NCBI GenBank assembly: GCA_902789665.1
Contig: CADAOY010000004.1
Span: 124,001 to 188,000, forward strand
Direction of reading: 5' to 3'
DNA: 64,000 bases
Origin: an uncultured Lachnospiraceae bacterium
Lineage (GTDB): Bacteria > Bacillota > Clostridia > Lachnospirales > Lachnospiraceae
Shown one piece after another: positions 17,310-26,835 of the stretch (positions are counted from its first letter, which is position 1; each line of letters begins with the position of its first letter). A program made the translations under genes and the position numbers. The notes below the pieces were generated by a model, which was given only the letters and a program-made list of their open reading frames with translations, was not told where the DNA came from and did no database searches.

Positions 17310-20300
17310 ATGGGTTTATCTGAATATGAACTTCATAATGAAGGATTAAATGGTGGCTTAGAGACCGATAGTGAGGTTGCTCAAGCTAAGGGTATTGCTA
17401 TGCCTTCAAATATTGTTCAGGATAAAATTGCCAGATTGTTTGAATGTGGACAATTAATGTATTCATTGATTGATGGTAATCAGTATATAGCTAGAAGTGA
17501 TTATTATAATCAGGTTGCCAGTTATACAGAGGATTTAAACTTCTTTAAGGTTTTAAGCGAAAGCGGAATGCTAAGTGACTATTGTCAGAAGAACGGCGTG
17601 TCTATTTTTGACGTAAATAAGATATTATTCACTTTTCATGATATCGTTAATCTGGTTGAAAAACATAATGAAGAGTTCATAAAAAACAATATGATATCTG
17701 AAAAGGAATATCTGGATGATGTATTAAAACCAATTGATCCAAATATTGTTCTTGATGATGATCAGCGAAGAGTTGTTTTGACAGATGAAGATTATTGTCT
17801 GGTTATTGCTGGTGCTGGTGCAGGAAAGACTACTACTGTTGCAGCTAAAGTTAAATATTTAGTAGATAAAAAAGGAATTGATCCTTCTCAAATACTTGTT
17901 GTTTCTTTTACAAATAAAGCAGTGCATGAACTACGTGAAAGAATAAATGATAATCTTGGCGTTGAGTGCCCAATTGCAACATTTCATTCTACAGGAAATG
18001 CAATTATTCATAAAAATTCTCCTGATGAAAAATTAAATATAGTTGATCAGTCCAGATTATACTTTGTTATAAGGGATTATTTTAGAAACTCCATTATGAG
18101 AAATGAGAGTGCTGTTAATAATTTAATTATGTTCTTTGCATCATATTTTGATGCTCCGTATGAAGGCTCAGATTTAAATTCATTTTTTAATAATATCGCT
18201 AAGGCTAATTTTTCAACAATGCGTAGCGATTTGGAAGACTTCAAAAGAGAAGTTATTGACTCAAGAACTAAGAAGTCAGTAACAATACAAAATGAAGTTT
18301 TGAGATCATATCAGGAAGTTGAGATTGCGAATTTCTTATACCTTAACAATATTGATTATGAATATGAACCAATATATAAGTATGATATTAAATATTCAAG
18401 AAAACCATATACTCCGGATTTTATTATTTTTCAAGGCGAAAAGAGTGCGTATTTAGAGCATTTTGGAATATCCGAATCAGGTAATAATGACCGTTTCTCA
18501 GATGAAGAAATAGCACGTTACAAAAAGGCTGTAAATGATAAAGTAAGATTACATAGAGAACACGATACAGAACTTATATATACTTTTTCTGCTTATGATG
18601 ACAGACGTTCTTTATTAGAACATTTAAAGGAAAACCTTGAAAATCATGGTTTTGTTCTAAAACCACGTTCCAATAAAGAGATTATGGAGTTACTGGTTGC
18701 AGGTGAAGAAAACAGATATATACGTAAATTAATTACTTTAATATGTCGTTTTATATCTAATTTTAAGGTTAATGCTTTCAAGGCTGATGACTTTAACAGA
18801 ATGTATCATTCGACTCAAAATGTGAGAAGCAGATTATTCTTAAGCATTTGTAATGACTGTTACTTAGAGTATGAAAAATGGCTTAAAGAAAACAATGCTG
18901 TTGATTTTGAGGATATGATTAATGAATCGGCCAGATTGCTTCGTGAAGTTAAAGAAATGAAGCATAAGCTTGATTTTAAATATATCATTGTTGATGAATA
19001 TCAGGATATTTCAAGACAGCGTTTTGATTTAACCAAAGCACTATCAGAAGTTACTGATGCAAAGATTATTGCAGTAGGTGATGACTGGCAGTCCATATAT
19101 GCGTTTAGTGGCTCTGATATAACTTTGTTTACCAAGTTTGAGGAGATAATGGGTTATGCCAAGATGCTGAAGATAGTTCGTACATATCGTAACTCTCAGG
19201 AGGTTATTGATATTGCGGGTAATTTCATTCAGCAGAATAAGGAACAGATAAGTAAGCAATTAATATCAAACAAGCATATAGAGGATCCAGTATTAATTTA
19301 TACATATAATGGAACATTTAAAAGAGATTATAAAAATGCAAATCGAAAAACAGGTAGAAATTATGAACTAGCCAGAGCAATAGAACGTGTTCTTGAAGAT
19401 TTGATGGAATATAAAAAGAAAGAAGGTGCAAAGCCAGGTTCTATTTTACTTCTTGGAAGATTTGGATTTGACGGAGATCATCTTGAAAAGACAGGTTTAT
19501 TTGAATATGTTAATCGTTCATTTAAAGTTAAGAGTGTTAAATATCCTTTCTTAGATATTACTTTTATGACTGCTCATTCATCTAAAGGACTTGGTTATGA
19601 TGATGTTATTGTCATTAACGGCAAGAATGAAACTTACGGTTTTCCTTCTAAAGTAGAAGATGATCCGGTTCTTGGATTTGTTATTAGAGGCGACAGGTCT
19701 ATTGATTATGCTGAGGAACGTCGATTATTCTACGTTGCTATGACAAGAACAAAGAACAGAGTATTCTTTGTTGCGCCTGAAGAGAATCCATCAGAGTTTC
19801 TTCTTGAATTAAAGCATTCGTATAAAAATGTTATATTAAATGGTGATTGGAATGAGAATCCACCTGTAAGTATTACTAAGAAACCATGTCCATTATGTGG
19901 TTATCCAATGCAGTTTAAATATAAGAAGTCATATGGATTACGTCTACATATTTGTTCAAATGAGCCTGAGTTATGTGGCTTTATGACAAATGAGATAAAA
20001 GGAGCAAAGCTTTCAATTCAAAAGTGTGATAAGTGTAGAGACGGATATCTTATCGTTAAAAAAGGAAATGATTATTTCCTTGGATGTACCAACTATAAAC
20101 CTAATGGTACAGGATGCAATAATATTGTTAATAAAATAGATTATTACAAACAGATGGGATATGAGTTAGAACCACCGAAAGAAGAAATACCAGATGAAGA
20201 GCAGGTTAAGGTTGTTGCTCCACAAAATAAAGAGAAAGTGGAGGCAAAGTGGAACTTAGATAAGGATGATTATGTAGAGATAATTAAAGCAGATGTTCCA

Positions 20301-20672
20301 CCAGTTATCTACAATGATTTTAATCTTAATATGGTAGTGTTTAATGTATTGAAAGCACTACAAAACATAAGCCAGGTTAGATATTATGGTTCTAAGGTAT
20401 TATGTGATGTACTAAGAGGTTCTGTTAATGAGAAAATCATCAGTAATAAACTGAATGATTTGCCAGAATATGCTTTATATACAAAGATTCCTGAGGATAC
20501 TGTTAAGGCTATTATTGATTGGCTAATTCAAGAACATTTTATCCTTCGTACGAAAGGGCAATATCCAGTACTTCACCCAACTTATGAAGGATTGCATTAT
20601 TCAGAGTTTATCACAAAAAAGAAACTTGAAAAGATGAAAAAATATCTTGAGGAGGATGTTATAACATGGTAA
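17310..20672 (+). CDS. UvrD-like superfamily 1 helicase with inserted nuclease-like domain and zinc ribbons
   Basis: Large SF1 helicase of 1,120 residues. Walker A GAGAGKT is at 168-174 and Walker B is IIVDEYQDIS. Between motifs Ia and II lies an insert with E338, the stretch YTPDF (D370) and YLEHFG (E383), the layout of a PD-(D/E)xK nuclease. Later motifs include GDDWQSIY and VAMTRTKNR. After the motor come two zinc ribbons (CPLC at about 859 and CDKC at about 906) of the topoisomerase C4 kind, then a helical domain (about 1010-1115) like RecQ C-terminal domains. It overlaps the next gene by 7 bp. A TATAAT box stands at 17272-17277. A DNA-processing or defence role is inferred. Confidence 0.9.
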   Translation: MGLSEYELHNEGLNGGLETDSEVAQAKGIAMPSNIVQDKIARLFECGQLMYSLIDGNQYIARSDYYNQVASYTEDLNFFKVLSESGMLSDYCQKNGVSIFDVNKILFTFHDIVNLVEKHNEEFIKNNMISEKEYLDDVLKPIDPNIVLDDDQRRVVLTDEDYCLVIAGAGAGKTTTVAAKVKYLVDKKGIDPSQILVVSFTNKAVHELRERINDNLGVECPIATFHSTGNAIIHKNSPDEKLNIVDQSRLYFVIRDYFRNSIMRNESAVNNLIMFFASYFDAPYEGSDLNSFFNNIAKANFSTMRSDLEDFKREVIDSRTKKSVTIQNEVLRSYQEVEIANFLYLNNIDYEYEPIYKYDIKYSRKPYTPDFIIFQGEKSAYLEHFGISESGNNDRFSDEEIARYKKAVNDKVRLHREHDTELIYTFSAYDDRRSLLEHLKENLENHGFVLKPRSNKEIMELLVAGEENRYIRKLITLICRFISNFKVNAFKADDFNRMYHSTQNVRSRLFLSICNDCYLEYEKWLKENNAVDFEDMINESARLLREVKEMKHKLDFKYIIVDEYQDISRQRFDLTKALSEVTDAKIIAVGDDWQSIYAFSGSDITLFTKFEEIMGYAKMLKIVRTYRNSQEVIDIAGNFIQQNKEQISKQLISNKHIEDPVLIYTYNGTFKRDYKNANRKTGRNYELARAIERVLEDLMEYKKKEGAKPGSILLLGRFGFDGDHLEKTGLFEYVNRSFKVKSVKYPFLDITFMTAHSSKGLGYDDVIVINGKNETYGFPSKVEDDPVLGFVIRGDRSIDYAEERRLFYVAMTRTKNRVFFVAPEENPSEFLLELKHSYKNVILNGDWNENPPVSITKKPCPLCGYPMQFKYKKSYGLRLHICSNEPELCGFMTNEIKGAKLSIQKCDKCRDGYLIVKKGNDYFLGCTNYKPNGTGCNNIVNKIDYYKQMGYELEPPKEEIPDEEQVKVVAPQNKEKVEAKWNLDKDDYVEIIKADVPPVIYNDFNLNMVVFNVLKALQNISQVRYYGSKVLCDVLRGSVNEKIISNKLNDLPEYALYTKIPEDTVKAIIDWLIQEHFILRTKGQYPVLHPTYEGLHYSEFITKKKLEKMKKYLEEDVITW

Positions 20673-21223
20673 CAGTTGATTTACAAAAACTTGAGAAAGC
20701 AATTATATACACAAGTAGAATTGCTGATGGAAATAATCCGGTTAATAATACACCATCTGATGATCAAGTACTTTCTGATCCTAATGTTGTTAGGTGTATG
20801 TTTTTTATTCGTGATGTTTTGCAGGCTGTAAAGGATAATAATGGTATAATCGGAAGTGTTCCTAAAGAGAAGAAACAACCATTTCCAGTTGAAGTTATAT
20901 CTCAATTTGAGTATCAAGAGAATAAAACAATTACTAGTCTCTGTGAACAGATTAATAATCCAGTTCCTGAAAATTGTAAAAAACTAAACTATAAAGTTAT
21001 TACAAGTTGGTTAAAAAAGCGCGACTATCTTATAGAAGTTGAAGACGATTTATTGGGAAAAGTTGTTACTAAAACAACTGAAAAAGGAAATGGAATTGGA
21101 ATTACTTGTAATTTTGTTCGTAGCGAAAGCGGACGAGAGTATTACAGGGTTGAATATACTAAACAAGCACAAGAGTTTATTATAAGTAATTTACCGACTA
21201 TGATAAATGAATACGAAAAGTGA
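20666..21223 (+). CDS. Unknown protein coupled to the helicase-nuclease
   Basis: Protein of 185 residues whose ATG overlaps the helicase stop by 7 bp, with an AGGAGG site inside the helicase coding end. It has no membrane segment and no recognised catalytic motif. The middle and C-terminus look like a mixed helical/strand domain, perhaps winged-helix-like. Tight coupling suggests that it works with the helicase, for instance as a DNA- or partner-binding subunit; the role is an inference. The gap to the NERD gene is 103 bp without a visible terminator. Confidence 0.65.
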   Translation: MVTVDLQKLEKAIIYTSRIADGNNPVNNTPSDDQVLSDPNVVRCMFFIRDVLQAVKDNNGIIGSVPKEKKQPFPVEVISQFEYQENKTITSLCEQINNPVPENCKKLNYKVITSWLKKRDYLIEVEDDLLGKVVTKTTEKGNGIGITCNFVRSESGREYYRVEYTKQAQEFIISNLPTMINEYEK

Positions 21224-21326
21224 AATATTCTGAATTAGAACTAGTGAATAATTCTGTGTTGATTATCGTTTCCTTATTTATATTTGACGAGAAGTGAGAT
21301 TTTATAGGTAAAGGATTTCAGGTTTA

Positions 21327-22301
21327 ATGATTAAGTACGTAGTAATAGGAATAATTGTATTTATCATTGCTTTAGTTGTCTTTCTTGTTGTTAATGGGAA
21401 GAAAGGTGGCGAAAGTGATGAACTGACGCCGGCTGATTTTGACAGGTATAAGAGAAGTATGCATCCGAACTGCTCTAAAGAGACTTTTGATGAGTTTATG
21501 ACATTCCTTAGAAAGTATCCGGGTGGATATTACAGAAGGAGAAATGGCAGAGTTATATTTCGTGATTATACCGGACGAGAAAAGGGGGATTTAAAGGGCA
21601 TTTTTTATAACATAGTTTTCTCAAATCCTAATATAAATGTAGAAGATAAAGAAAACTTCAGGATGTTTATGGTGGGCCATGGTGTTAAGGGATGTGATTC
21701 CAGACCTGATTATGAGACGAGAGACAGTAAACTCACCAATAAGAAAAAGAATGATGAAGAGTATGAAAGAAAAGTAATTGGTAATAAGGGAGAGGAGACT
21801 GTCAGGGCCTGTCTGAGAAATCTTGAGTTTGATGGATATCTTGTTATTAATGGGCCGGTGCTTAAATATGAAGAGCAGACTGTAGAGTATGATCATATTG
21901 TAATTGGTAGTAATGGAGTTTTTGTATTAGAGACAAAGGCATTTGGAACGTCTCTGAATGGTCATGATAAGGCCTCTTTGTTTATTGATAAAGGGGATAA
22001 GTGGATTTTACGTAAGAATGGAAATAATCGTGATTTGAAGTCGCCTACGCAGCAGATTCTAGCAGAGAAAGAGCATCTCAAGGTTATTCTTCATTCGGCG
22101 AAGGAGAAGGTGGATGTGAAGCCTATTCTGGTGCTTAGTAACAGGGATTTATTCTTAAAGAATAATATAGAACTTGATTATGATGTTGTGCTGGTTGATG
22201 ATCTTGAGAAAGTGATTGAGAATGCCAGTGTTAATAGAATTGTTGAGGAAGAGAAGAAACTGATTGCGCAGATAATTGATGAGCATAGGGTTAATGCGTG
22301 A
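21327..22301 (+). CDS. Membrane-anchored NERD (nuclease-related) domain protein
   Basis: Protein of 324 residues. Residues 2-24 form a single membrane anchor. The region about 150-260 is a NERD domain: GNKGEETVRACL opens it, followed by EYDHIVIGSNGVFVLETKA, with D in YDH and E-x-K in ETK as likely nuclease residues. NERD domains are related to PD-(D/E)xK nucleases and often accompany helicases. Here the next gene is a UvrD-like helicase starting 39 bp later. Parts of this gene occur again as a decayed copy at 26310-26391, which shows that the locus was once duplicated. Confidence 0.82.
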   Translation: MIKYVVIGIIVFIIALVVFLVVNGKKGGESDELTPADFDRYKRSMHPNCSKETFDEFMTFLRKYPGGYYRRRNGRVIFRDYTGREKGDLKGIFYNIVFSNPNINVEDKENFRMFMVGHGVKGCDSRPDYETRDSKLTNKKKNDEEYERKVIGNKGEETVRACLRNLEFDGYLVINGPVLKYEEQTVEYDHIVIGSNGVFVLETKAFGTSLNGHDKASLFIDKGDKWILRKNGNNRDLKSPTQQILAEKEHLKVILHSAKEKVDVKPILVLSNRDLFLKNNIELDYDVVLVDDLEKVIENASVNRIVEEEKKLIAQIIDEHRVNA

Positions 22302-22322
22302 TGGTTGTTTTAAATGATTTTT

Positions 22323-22357
22323 AAAATCGAGGGTTTTGTAATGTGGTTTTTTAGCAA
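22323..22357 (+). repeat. 35-bp repeat around the helicase 2 start, original copy
   Basis: This stretch spans the ribosome binding site and first codons of the helicase at 22341. It recurs with one mismatch at 28551-28585, far downstream, where no helicase follows. Confidence 0.85.
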
Positions 22358-25088
22358 AAGCAAAACTGAATTATTGAATCCAGAATGCGATCAGTTATGC
22401 AGAGAACTGGATATGGCAATAGGAGCGGCAAATAATATATTTGCCAATCCTTTTTTGCATATAAACGAAAATGCAGCTGATGTATGGATGAGTAGTTATT
22501 CATATCTTATACCGAAAACAGAAAAGAGCAATATACGCCAATACAAAAAGTGTATAAATGGGAATGTATTATTATCTAAAGCAAAGGCTTTTAGTGTGAT
22601 ACCGGGTACATTAAGAGCAAATATCACAAATCATAATATAAGGGTTGAACTTGAAAAAGAATGTCAGTCTTTGGTTGATTCAATGGCTAAAGCTACATCT
22701 GAGGCAGAGGGATATCTTAGTATTTATAATGATTATGTGGATGTTTCCGTTGCCAGTGAGTGGAAGAGTAAGCATGATACTCTTATCAAAAAAGTAAAAA
22801 GTACGACTTTTTTTACCTATAATGGTTGTAAGACGCAGAAGATATTTGAAGAAAAGAAGCAAGGTTTTATTTTACTTACTGAAACTTTTGGGATAAGGAT
22901 TCTAAAGCATAATGATGATCTTGCAAGAAGGCAGATTAGTGAGGGATATAATCTGATTGGGCTTGTGGAGAATCAAAGGCTGGATGAGCAGCAGATGCTG
23001 GCCATTGTGAAACCTTCCAAAAATCATCTTATTATTGCCGGCGCAGGAACAGGTAAAACGACAACTATAGTTGGCAAGATTAAGTATCTATTAAATAAAA
23101 AACTTTGTAATCCTGAGGATATCTTGGTTCTGTCCTTTACCAATGCTTCAGCAAGTGAAATGAGTAAGCGAATTGAAAAAGAAGCAGGATGTCCTATAGC
23201 AGCATCCACATTTCATAAACTTGGGCTTGAAATAATTAAGGAAGTAGAGGGTAAGGTACCGAAGATTTATTCCAAGTCTATAAGTTCATTTGTTCGCGAT
23301 CAATTAAACAATCTGATGAAGAATCCGGATTATCTTAATAACCTTTGTGGGTATGCGTTGTATTACAGGAGTGCTCTGCGTACGGAGGGGGATTTTGCAA
23401 GTAATGAGGAGTATCAGGACTATCTTTCAACCAATGTGCCGACTACGTTAAATGGTGAGACGGTGAAGAGTTATGGAGAACTTGATATAGCTAATTTCTT
23501 ATATCGTAATCAGATTGCATATGAGTATGAGGCATCTTATAAGTTTGATACAAATAATGAACAATATGGGCAGTATCATCCAGACTTTTATCTGACAGAT
23601 TATGATGTTTATATTGAATATTTTGGAATTGATAAGGATGGAAATGTTGCGGATTTCTTTAAGGGTAAGGATGGTCGATCCGCGAAGGAAGTTTATCAGG
23701 CCGGAATTAAATGGAAGAGGCAGATACATTCTGAGAAACAGACAAAGATGATTGAATGTTATGCTTATGAGAAGTTTGATGGAAGCTTACTTAAAAATCT
23801 GGAAGATAAGCTTACTGAAAATGGAATAAGATTAAATCCACTTTCAACGGAAGAGTTATGGGATAAGATTTCAGAAGAGAATAGTGGTCTGTTAGATGGA
23901 ATTGTTGAACTCTTTGGAACGGTTATAAGTCTTATTAAGAGTAATAATTATCATTTTTCGTATGTTGAAGAACTTGCAGCGAATTATAAGGATGCGACAA
24001 ATAATCTTTATATTCTGTCTTTGATAAAACCGATTTATTTGGCTTATGATAAGATGCTGATTGAGAATAATGAAATTGATTTCAGCGATATGATTAATAA
24101 GGCTACCTTCTATGTAAAAGAAGGGAAGTATAAGAACCCATATAAGTTTGTTATTGTAGATGAATACCAGGATATATCAAAGGCGAGATTTAATCTTTTA
24201 TATGAACTCAGGAAGTCATCATTTTACGAACTGTTTTGTGTTGGTGATGACTGGCAGAGTATATACAGATTTGCCGGAAGCGATATTAATTATATAGTTG
24301 ATTTTGAAAACTACTGGGGACCGACTGGGATTGGAAGGATTGAAACTACTTATCGTTTTACGAATTCATTAATCGATATTAGCTCCAATTTCATTATGCA
24401 AAATCCTCGTCAGATAAGAAAATCAATTAGAGGGAAGTCTGCTGATGCCCAGTTTTCTTTAGGAGTTATTAGTGGATATACTGACAAGTATGCTATGCAA
24501 TTTATGATGGAAAGACTGTATGAACTTCCTAAGGATGCCAGCGTTTATTTTATTGGACGTTATTCGTTTGATGTTAATCTGTTAAAGGAAAATACGGATT
24601 TGCAGTTTAGATATGATAATGTGCATGGCGAGACTGTTGTAACATATTATAAGCGTAAGGATCTTAATATGAGATACTTAACTGCTCACAGGTCTAAGGG
24701 ACTTCAGGCAGACTATGTTTTCATTATCAACAACAAGGATTCAAAAATGGGATTCCCTAGTATGATTCAGGATGCTTCAATTATGGATTTACTTCTTGAA
24801 AAAGCGGAAGTGTATCCATATGCTGAAGAGCGCAGGCTGTTCTATGTTGCTTTAACCAGAGCGAAGAAGAAAGTATTCCTTGTGACGTTAGAAGGCAGGG
24901 AGTCTGTTTTTGCAAATGAGTTGATAGAGACATATGGGCAGCAGATTAAAAACGAGCGGTTTACATGCCCACTCTGTGGTGGTAAATTAGTTAAGAGAAC
25001 TGCGACAAAGGGTAATTACGCTGGTAAGCAGTTCTGGGGATGCGGTAATTATCCTAATTGTAAATTCACAAGGAATATAAGTGGTTAA
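22341..25088 (+). CDS. Second UvrD-like helicase with inserted nuclease-like domain and zinc ribbon
   Basis: SF1 helicase of 915 residues, a distant paralogue of the one at 17310. I chose the ATG at 22341 because a GAGGG site precedes it; an ATG 27 bp earlier has none. Walker A is GAGTGKT near residue 234 and Walker B IVDEYQDIS. The insert carries YHPDF and YIEYFG, the D and E of a PD-(D/E)xK-like core. GDDWQSIY and VALTRAKKK follow. A topoisomerase-type C4 zinc ribbon (CPLCGGKL to NYPNCKF) ends the protein. It lacks the second ribbon and the C-terminal helical domain of the first helicase. The NERD gene lies just upstream. Confidence 0.9.
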   Translation: MWFFSKSKTELLNPECDQLCRELDMAIGAANNIFANPFLHINENAADVWMSSYSYLIPKTEKSNIRQYKKCINGNVLLSKAKAFSVIPGTLRANITNHNIRVELEKECQSLVDSMAKATSEAEGYLSIYNDYVDVSVASEWKSKHDTLIKKVKSTTFFTYNGCKTQKIFEEKKQGFILLTETFGIRILKHNDDLARRQISEGYNLIGLVENQRLDEQQMLAIVKPSKNHLIIAGAGTGKTTTIVGKIKYLLNKKLCNPEDILVLSFTNASASEMSKRIEKEAGCPIAASTFHKLGLEIIKEVEGKVPKIYSKSISSFVRDQLNNLMKNPDYLNNLCGYALYYRSALRTEGDFASNEEYQDYLSTNVPTTLNGETVKSYGELDIANFLYRNQIAYEYEASYKFDTNNEQYGQYHPDFYLTDYDVYIEYFGIDKDGNVADFFKGKDGRSAKEVYQAGIKWKRQIHSEKQTKMIECYAYEKFDGSLLKNLEDKLTENGIRLNPLSTEELWDKISEENSGLLDGIVELFGTVISLIKSNNYHFSYVEELAANYKDATNNLYILSLIKPIYLAYDKMLIENNEIDFSDMINKATFYVKEGKYKNPYKFVIVDEYQDISKARFNLLYELRKSSFYELFCVGDDWQSIYRFAGSDINYIVDFENYWGPTGIGRIETTYRFTNSLIDISSNFIMQNPRQIRKSIRGKSADAQFSLGVISGYTDKYAMQFMMERLYELPKDASVYFIGRYSFDVNLLKENTDLQFRYDNVHGETVVTYYKRKDLNMRYLTAHRSKGLQADYVFIINNKDSKMGFPSMIQDASIMDLLLEKAEVYPYAEERRLFYVALTRAKKKVFLVTLEGRESVFANELIETYGQQIKNERFTCPLCGGKLVKRTATKGNYAGKQFWGCGNYPNCKFTRNISG

Positions 25089-25123
25089 ATAAGAAGACAC
25101 TCAGGGTTTATTTCCTTGGGGAT

Positions 25124-26317
25124 ATGCCAAGTGACTGGGGTGTGAATATTGCGTCTCAACTTACATGGGTTAACCTGATATATGAGATAGTTGAGGAGGC
25201 GATGATTTTGCCATTGTTTTATTTACTGGGTAAATCGATGAAGTCTAAGGATGAGCTTGGGAATAAGACAAGGACAGGGCTTTTAGTAAGTGTTGGAGCG
25301 TATTTGGTTTTATCTGTGATTATAGTTGTATTGGCTAAGCCGTTATGTGTATGGATGGCCAGTGATTCTATGACGATAGATGCGACTGTGACATATATAA
25401 GGCTGGAGAGTGTGTCGCTGGCTATTGGTATTATATCCAAGTTTGTTACGGTGTTATTTGTGACATTAGGGCTTGATATATATATGTATATTCTGTTAGG
25501 AATCAGGACTGTGCTTAGTATTGTATTTGATGTGGTTCTTATTTCCGGTCTTCCGATATCGATTAGGATGGGGGTTAATGGTATTGCGGTTAGTAATATT
25601 TTGGTGTCAGTTATTCTTGTGGCTGTATCGTTTTATCTGCTTAAGAGAGAAGGGATTAAGGTATTTAGCAGGGAAAAACTTAGGTTTGGATGGCTTAAAG
25701 AATATGGAAAGATTGGGGCATTATCCGGGCTTGAGTCATTAGTCAGGAATGTGGCTTTTATTCTGATGGTATCAAGGCTTGTGAATGTTATATCTGAGCA
25801 GGGTACATACTGGGTGGCAAATAACTTTGTGTGGACGTGGCTGCTTTTGCCAGCGACTGCGCTTTATGATGTGGTTAAGAAGGAAACGGCGGAGGATGTT
25901 AATAATATTAGGACTAAGACTCCAGGATATTTGGTTGTGGCAACATTATTTAGTGTGCTTTGGTTTGCGTCGATTCCGTTTTGGAAACCTTTTATCCACT
26001 ATGTGCTAAATAGTGATGGATATGATAAAATATATACTGTAGTGCTGATTCAGTCGGTATTCTATATTATTTATATATATAATTGTATTTTTGACGGAAC
26101 CATATATGGACGAGGTAAGACAGGGTATATGCTGATAGAGAGTATATGTACTAATGGCATATATTATGTGTTTATGTTTGTTATATGGAAACTGGGTATA
26201 TGGATTCCTACATTGAATGGGATAGCGCTTATGTTTGGAGTGGGGATGGCGTTTGATCTGATTTCGACGGTTGGGTGTTATTTGTATTTGAGGAAGAAGG
26301 AATTGTCAAAGGTATAA
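25124..26317 (+). CDS. MATE-family efflux transporter, N-terminally truncated
   Basis: Integral membrane protein of 397 residues with about ten hydrophobic segments. The sequence WVNLIYEIVEEAMILPLFY and the later layout match multidrug and toxin extrusion proteins. These are usually about 440-460 residues with twelve helices; here the first helix or two are missing. The frame is open upstream into the end of the helicase gene but has no start there, and the ATG used has only a weak GGGGAT site. It may be a truncated, non-functional copy left by rearrangement. Its stop lies inside the decayed NERD copy. Confidence 0.7.
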   Translation: MPSDWGVNIASQLTWVNLIYEIVEEAMILPLFYLLGKSMKSKDELGNKTRTGLLVSVGAYLVLSVIIVVLAKPLCVWMASDSMTIDATVTYIRLESVSLAIGIISKFVTVLFVTLGLDIYMYILLGIRTVLSIVFDVVLISGLPISIRMGVNGIAVSNILVSVILVAVSFYLLKREGIKVFSREKLRFGWLKEYGKIGALSGLESLVRNVAFILMVSRLVNVISEQGTYWVANNFVWTWLLLPATALYDVVKKETAEDVNNIRTKTPGYLVVATLFSVLWFASIPFWKPFIHYVLNSDGYDKIYTVVLIQSVFYIIYIYNCIFDGTIYGRGKTGYMLIESICTNGIYYVFMFVIWKLGIWIPTLNGIALMFGVGMAFDLISTVGCYLYLRKKELSKV

Positions 26318-26391
26318 TAGAAGTATGCATCTGAACTGCTTAAAAGAGATATTTGATGAGCATAGGGTTAATGCGTGATGGTTGTTTTAAA
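26310..26391 (+). pseudogene. Internally deleted remnant of the NERD gene
   Basis: Bases 26310-26360 match about 45 of 51 positions of the NERD gene near 21444-21494, and 26355-26391 match its end and downstream flank at 22278-22314 almost exactly. The join falls at the shared word TGATGAG, so about 780 bp were lost by recombination at that short match. Nothing can be translated usefully from it. Confidence 0.8.
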
Positions 26392-26419
26392 ATGGTATAA
26401 AGAAATTTAATTTTATCTC

Positions 26420-26448
26420 TTGTTTATCTGAATTAAAAGTGTTAGACT
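26420..26448 (+). promoter_or_regulatory. Putative promoter of small RNA copy 1
   Basis: TTGTTT and TAGACT are separated by 17 bp. The match to sigma-70 consensus is moderate. The whole element lies in a 73-bp block repeated exactly at 28406-28478. Confidence 0.45.
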
Positions 26449-26454
26449 TGTAAA

Positions 26455-26557
26455 TAAGAAAGCACCCACTCCTTAGTGGATGCCTCTCGAGTTTGGGTAT
26501 TAGCTCATTAAAGAGCCAAGCCTCTCCCGTTGGCAGACGAGAGAGGCTTATTTTTTT
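26455..26557 (+). ncRNA. Putative small RNA, copy 1
   Basis: A short unit without a coding frame is present twice. An exact 73-bp block (26413-26485) includes a possible promoter and an imperfect hairpin built on CCACTCCTTAGTGG. A 29-bp variable middle follows. A second exact block of 33 bp (26515-26547) forms the stem GCCTCTC/GAGAGGC followed by a T-run, a typical terminator. Start of transcription is estimated from the promoter. Only the middle differs between copies. I cannot assign it to an Rfam family; it could also be an end of a mobile unit. Confidence 0.5.
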
Positions 26558-26735
26558 CGCTTTCAAATACGACAATGAAGAATAAGGATTTACAGGAGGG
26601 TAAACAATGATTCCTTAACTCGTGCTTAGGGTTATTCATAAAGGAATAAATAATAATATAACTGCTCATATAAAAGAGAAAATCGTGAAATTGCTAGATA
26701 ATGAATAAATAAAAACAGCCACACAATCCCTGATG

Positions 26736-26800
26736 AAAATAGCGATTCATGGTACAGTAAAACGCAAAAATTTAAAAAACATCCCCTGAATCGCTATTTT
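26736..26800 (+). promoter_or_regulatory. Long inverted repeat upstream of the AAA ATPase gene
   Basis: AAAATAGCGATTCA at 26736-26749 is the exact reverse complement of the 14 bases at 26787-26800, with 37 bases between them. The right arm ends just before the -10 box of the ATPase gene, so it could be an operator or a transcript hairpin. The remaining part of the 518-bp gap between the MATE and ATPase genes holds the small RNA and AT-rich sequence with no gene. Confidence 0.55.
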
Positions 26801-26802
26801 TG

Positions 26803-26811
26803 TGTTATAAT
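26803..26811 (+). promoter_or_regulatory. Extended -10 promoter of the AAA ATPase gene
   Basis: TGTTATAAT is an extended -10 element, 25 bp before the ATG at 26836. No good -35 box is seen; its place overlaps the right arm of the inverted repeat. Confidence 0.5.
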
Positions 26812-26835
26812 TCGAATATGCGGGAGGAAAAAAGC

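Noticed and set aside
17310..22301. Gabija-type system (helicase plus OLD nuclease)
   Set aside because: The helicase is much larger than GajB and no OLD/TOPRIM gene is present.
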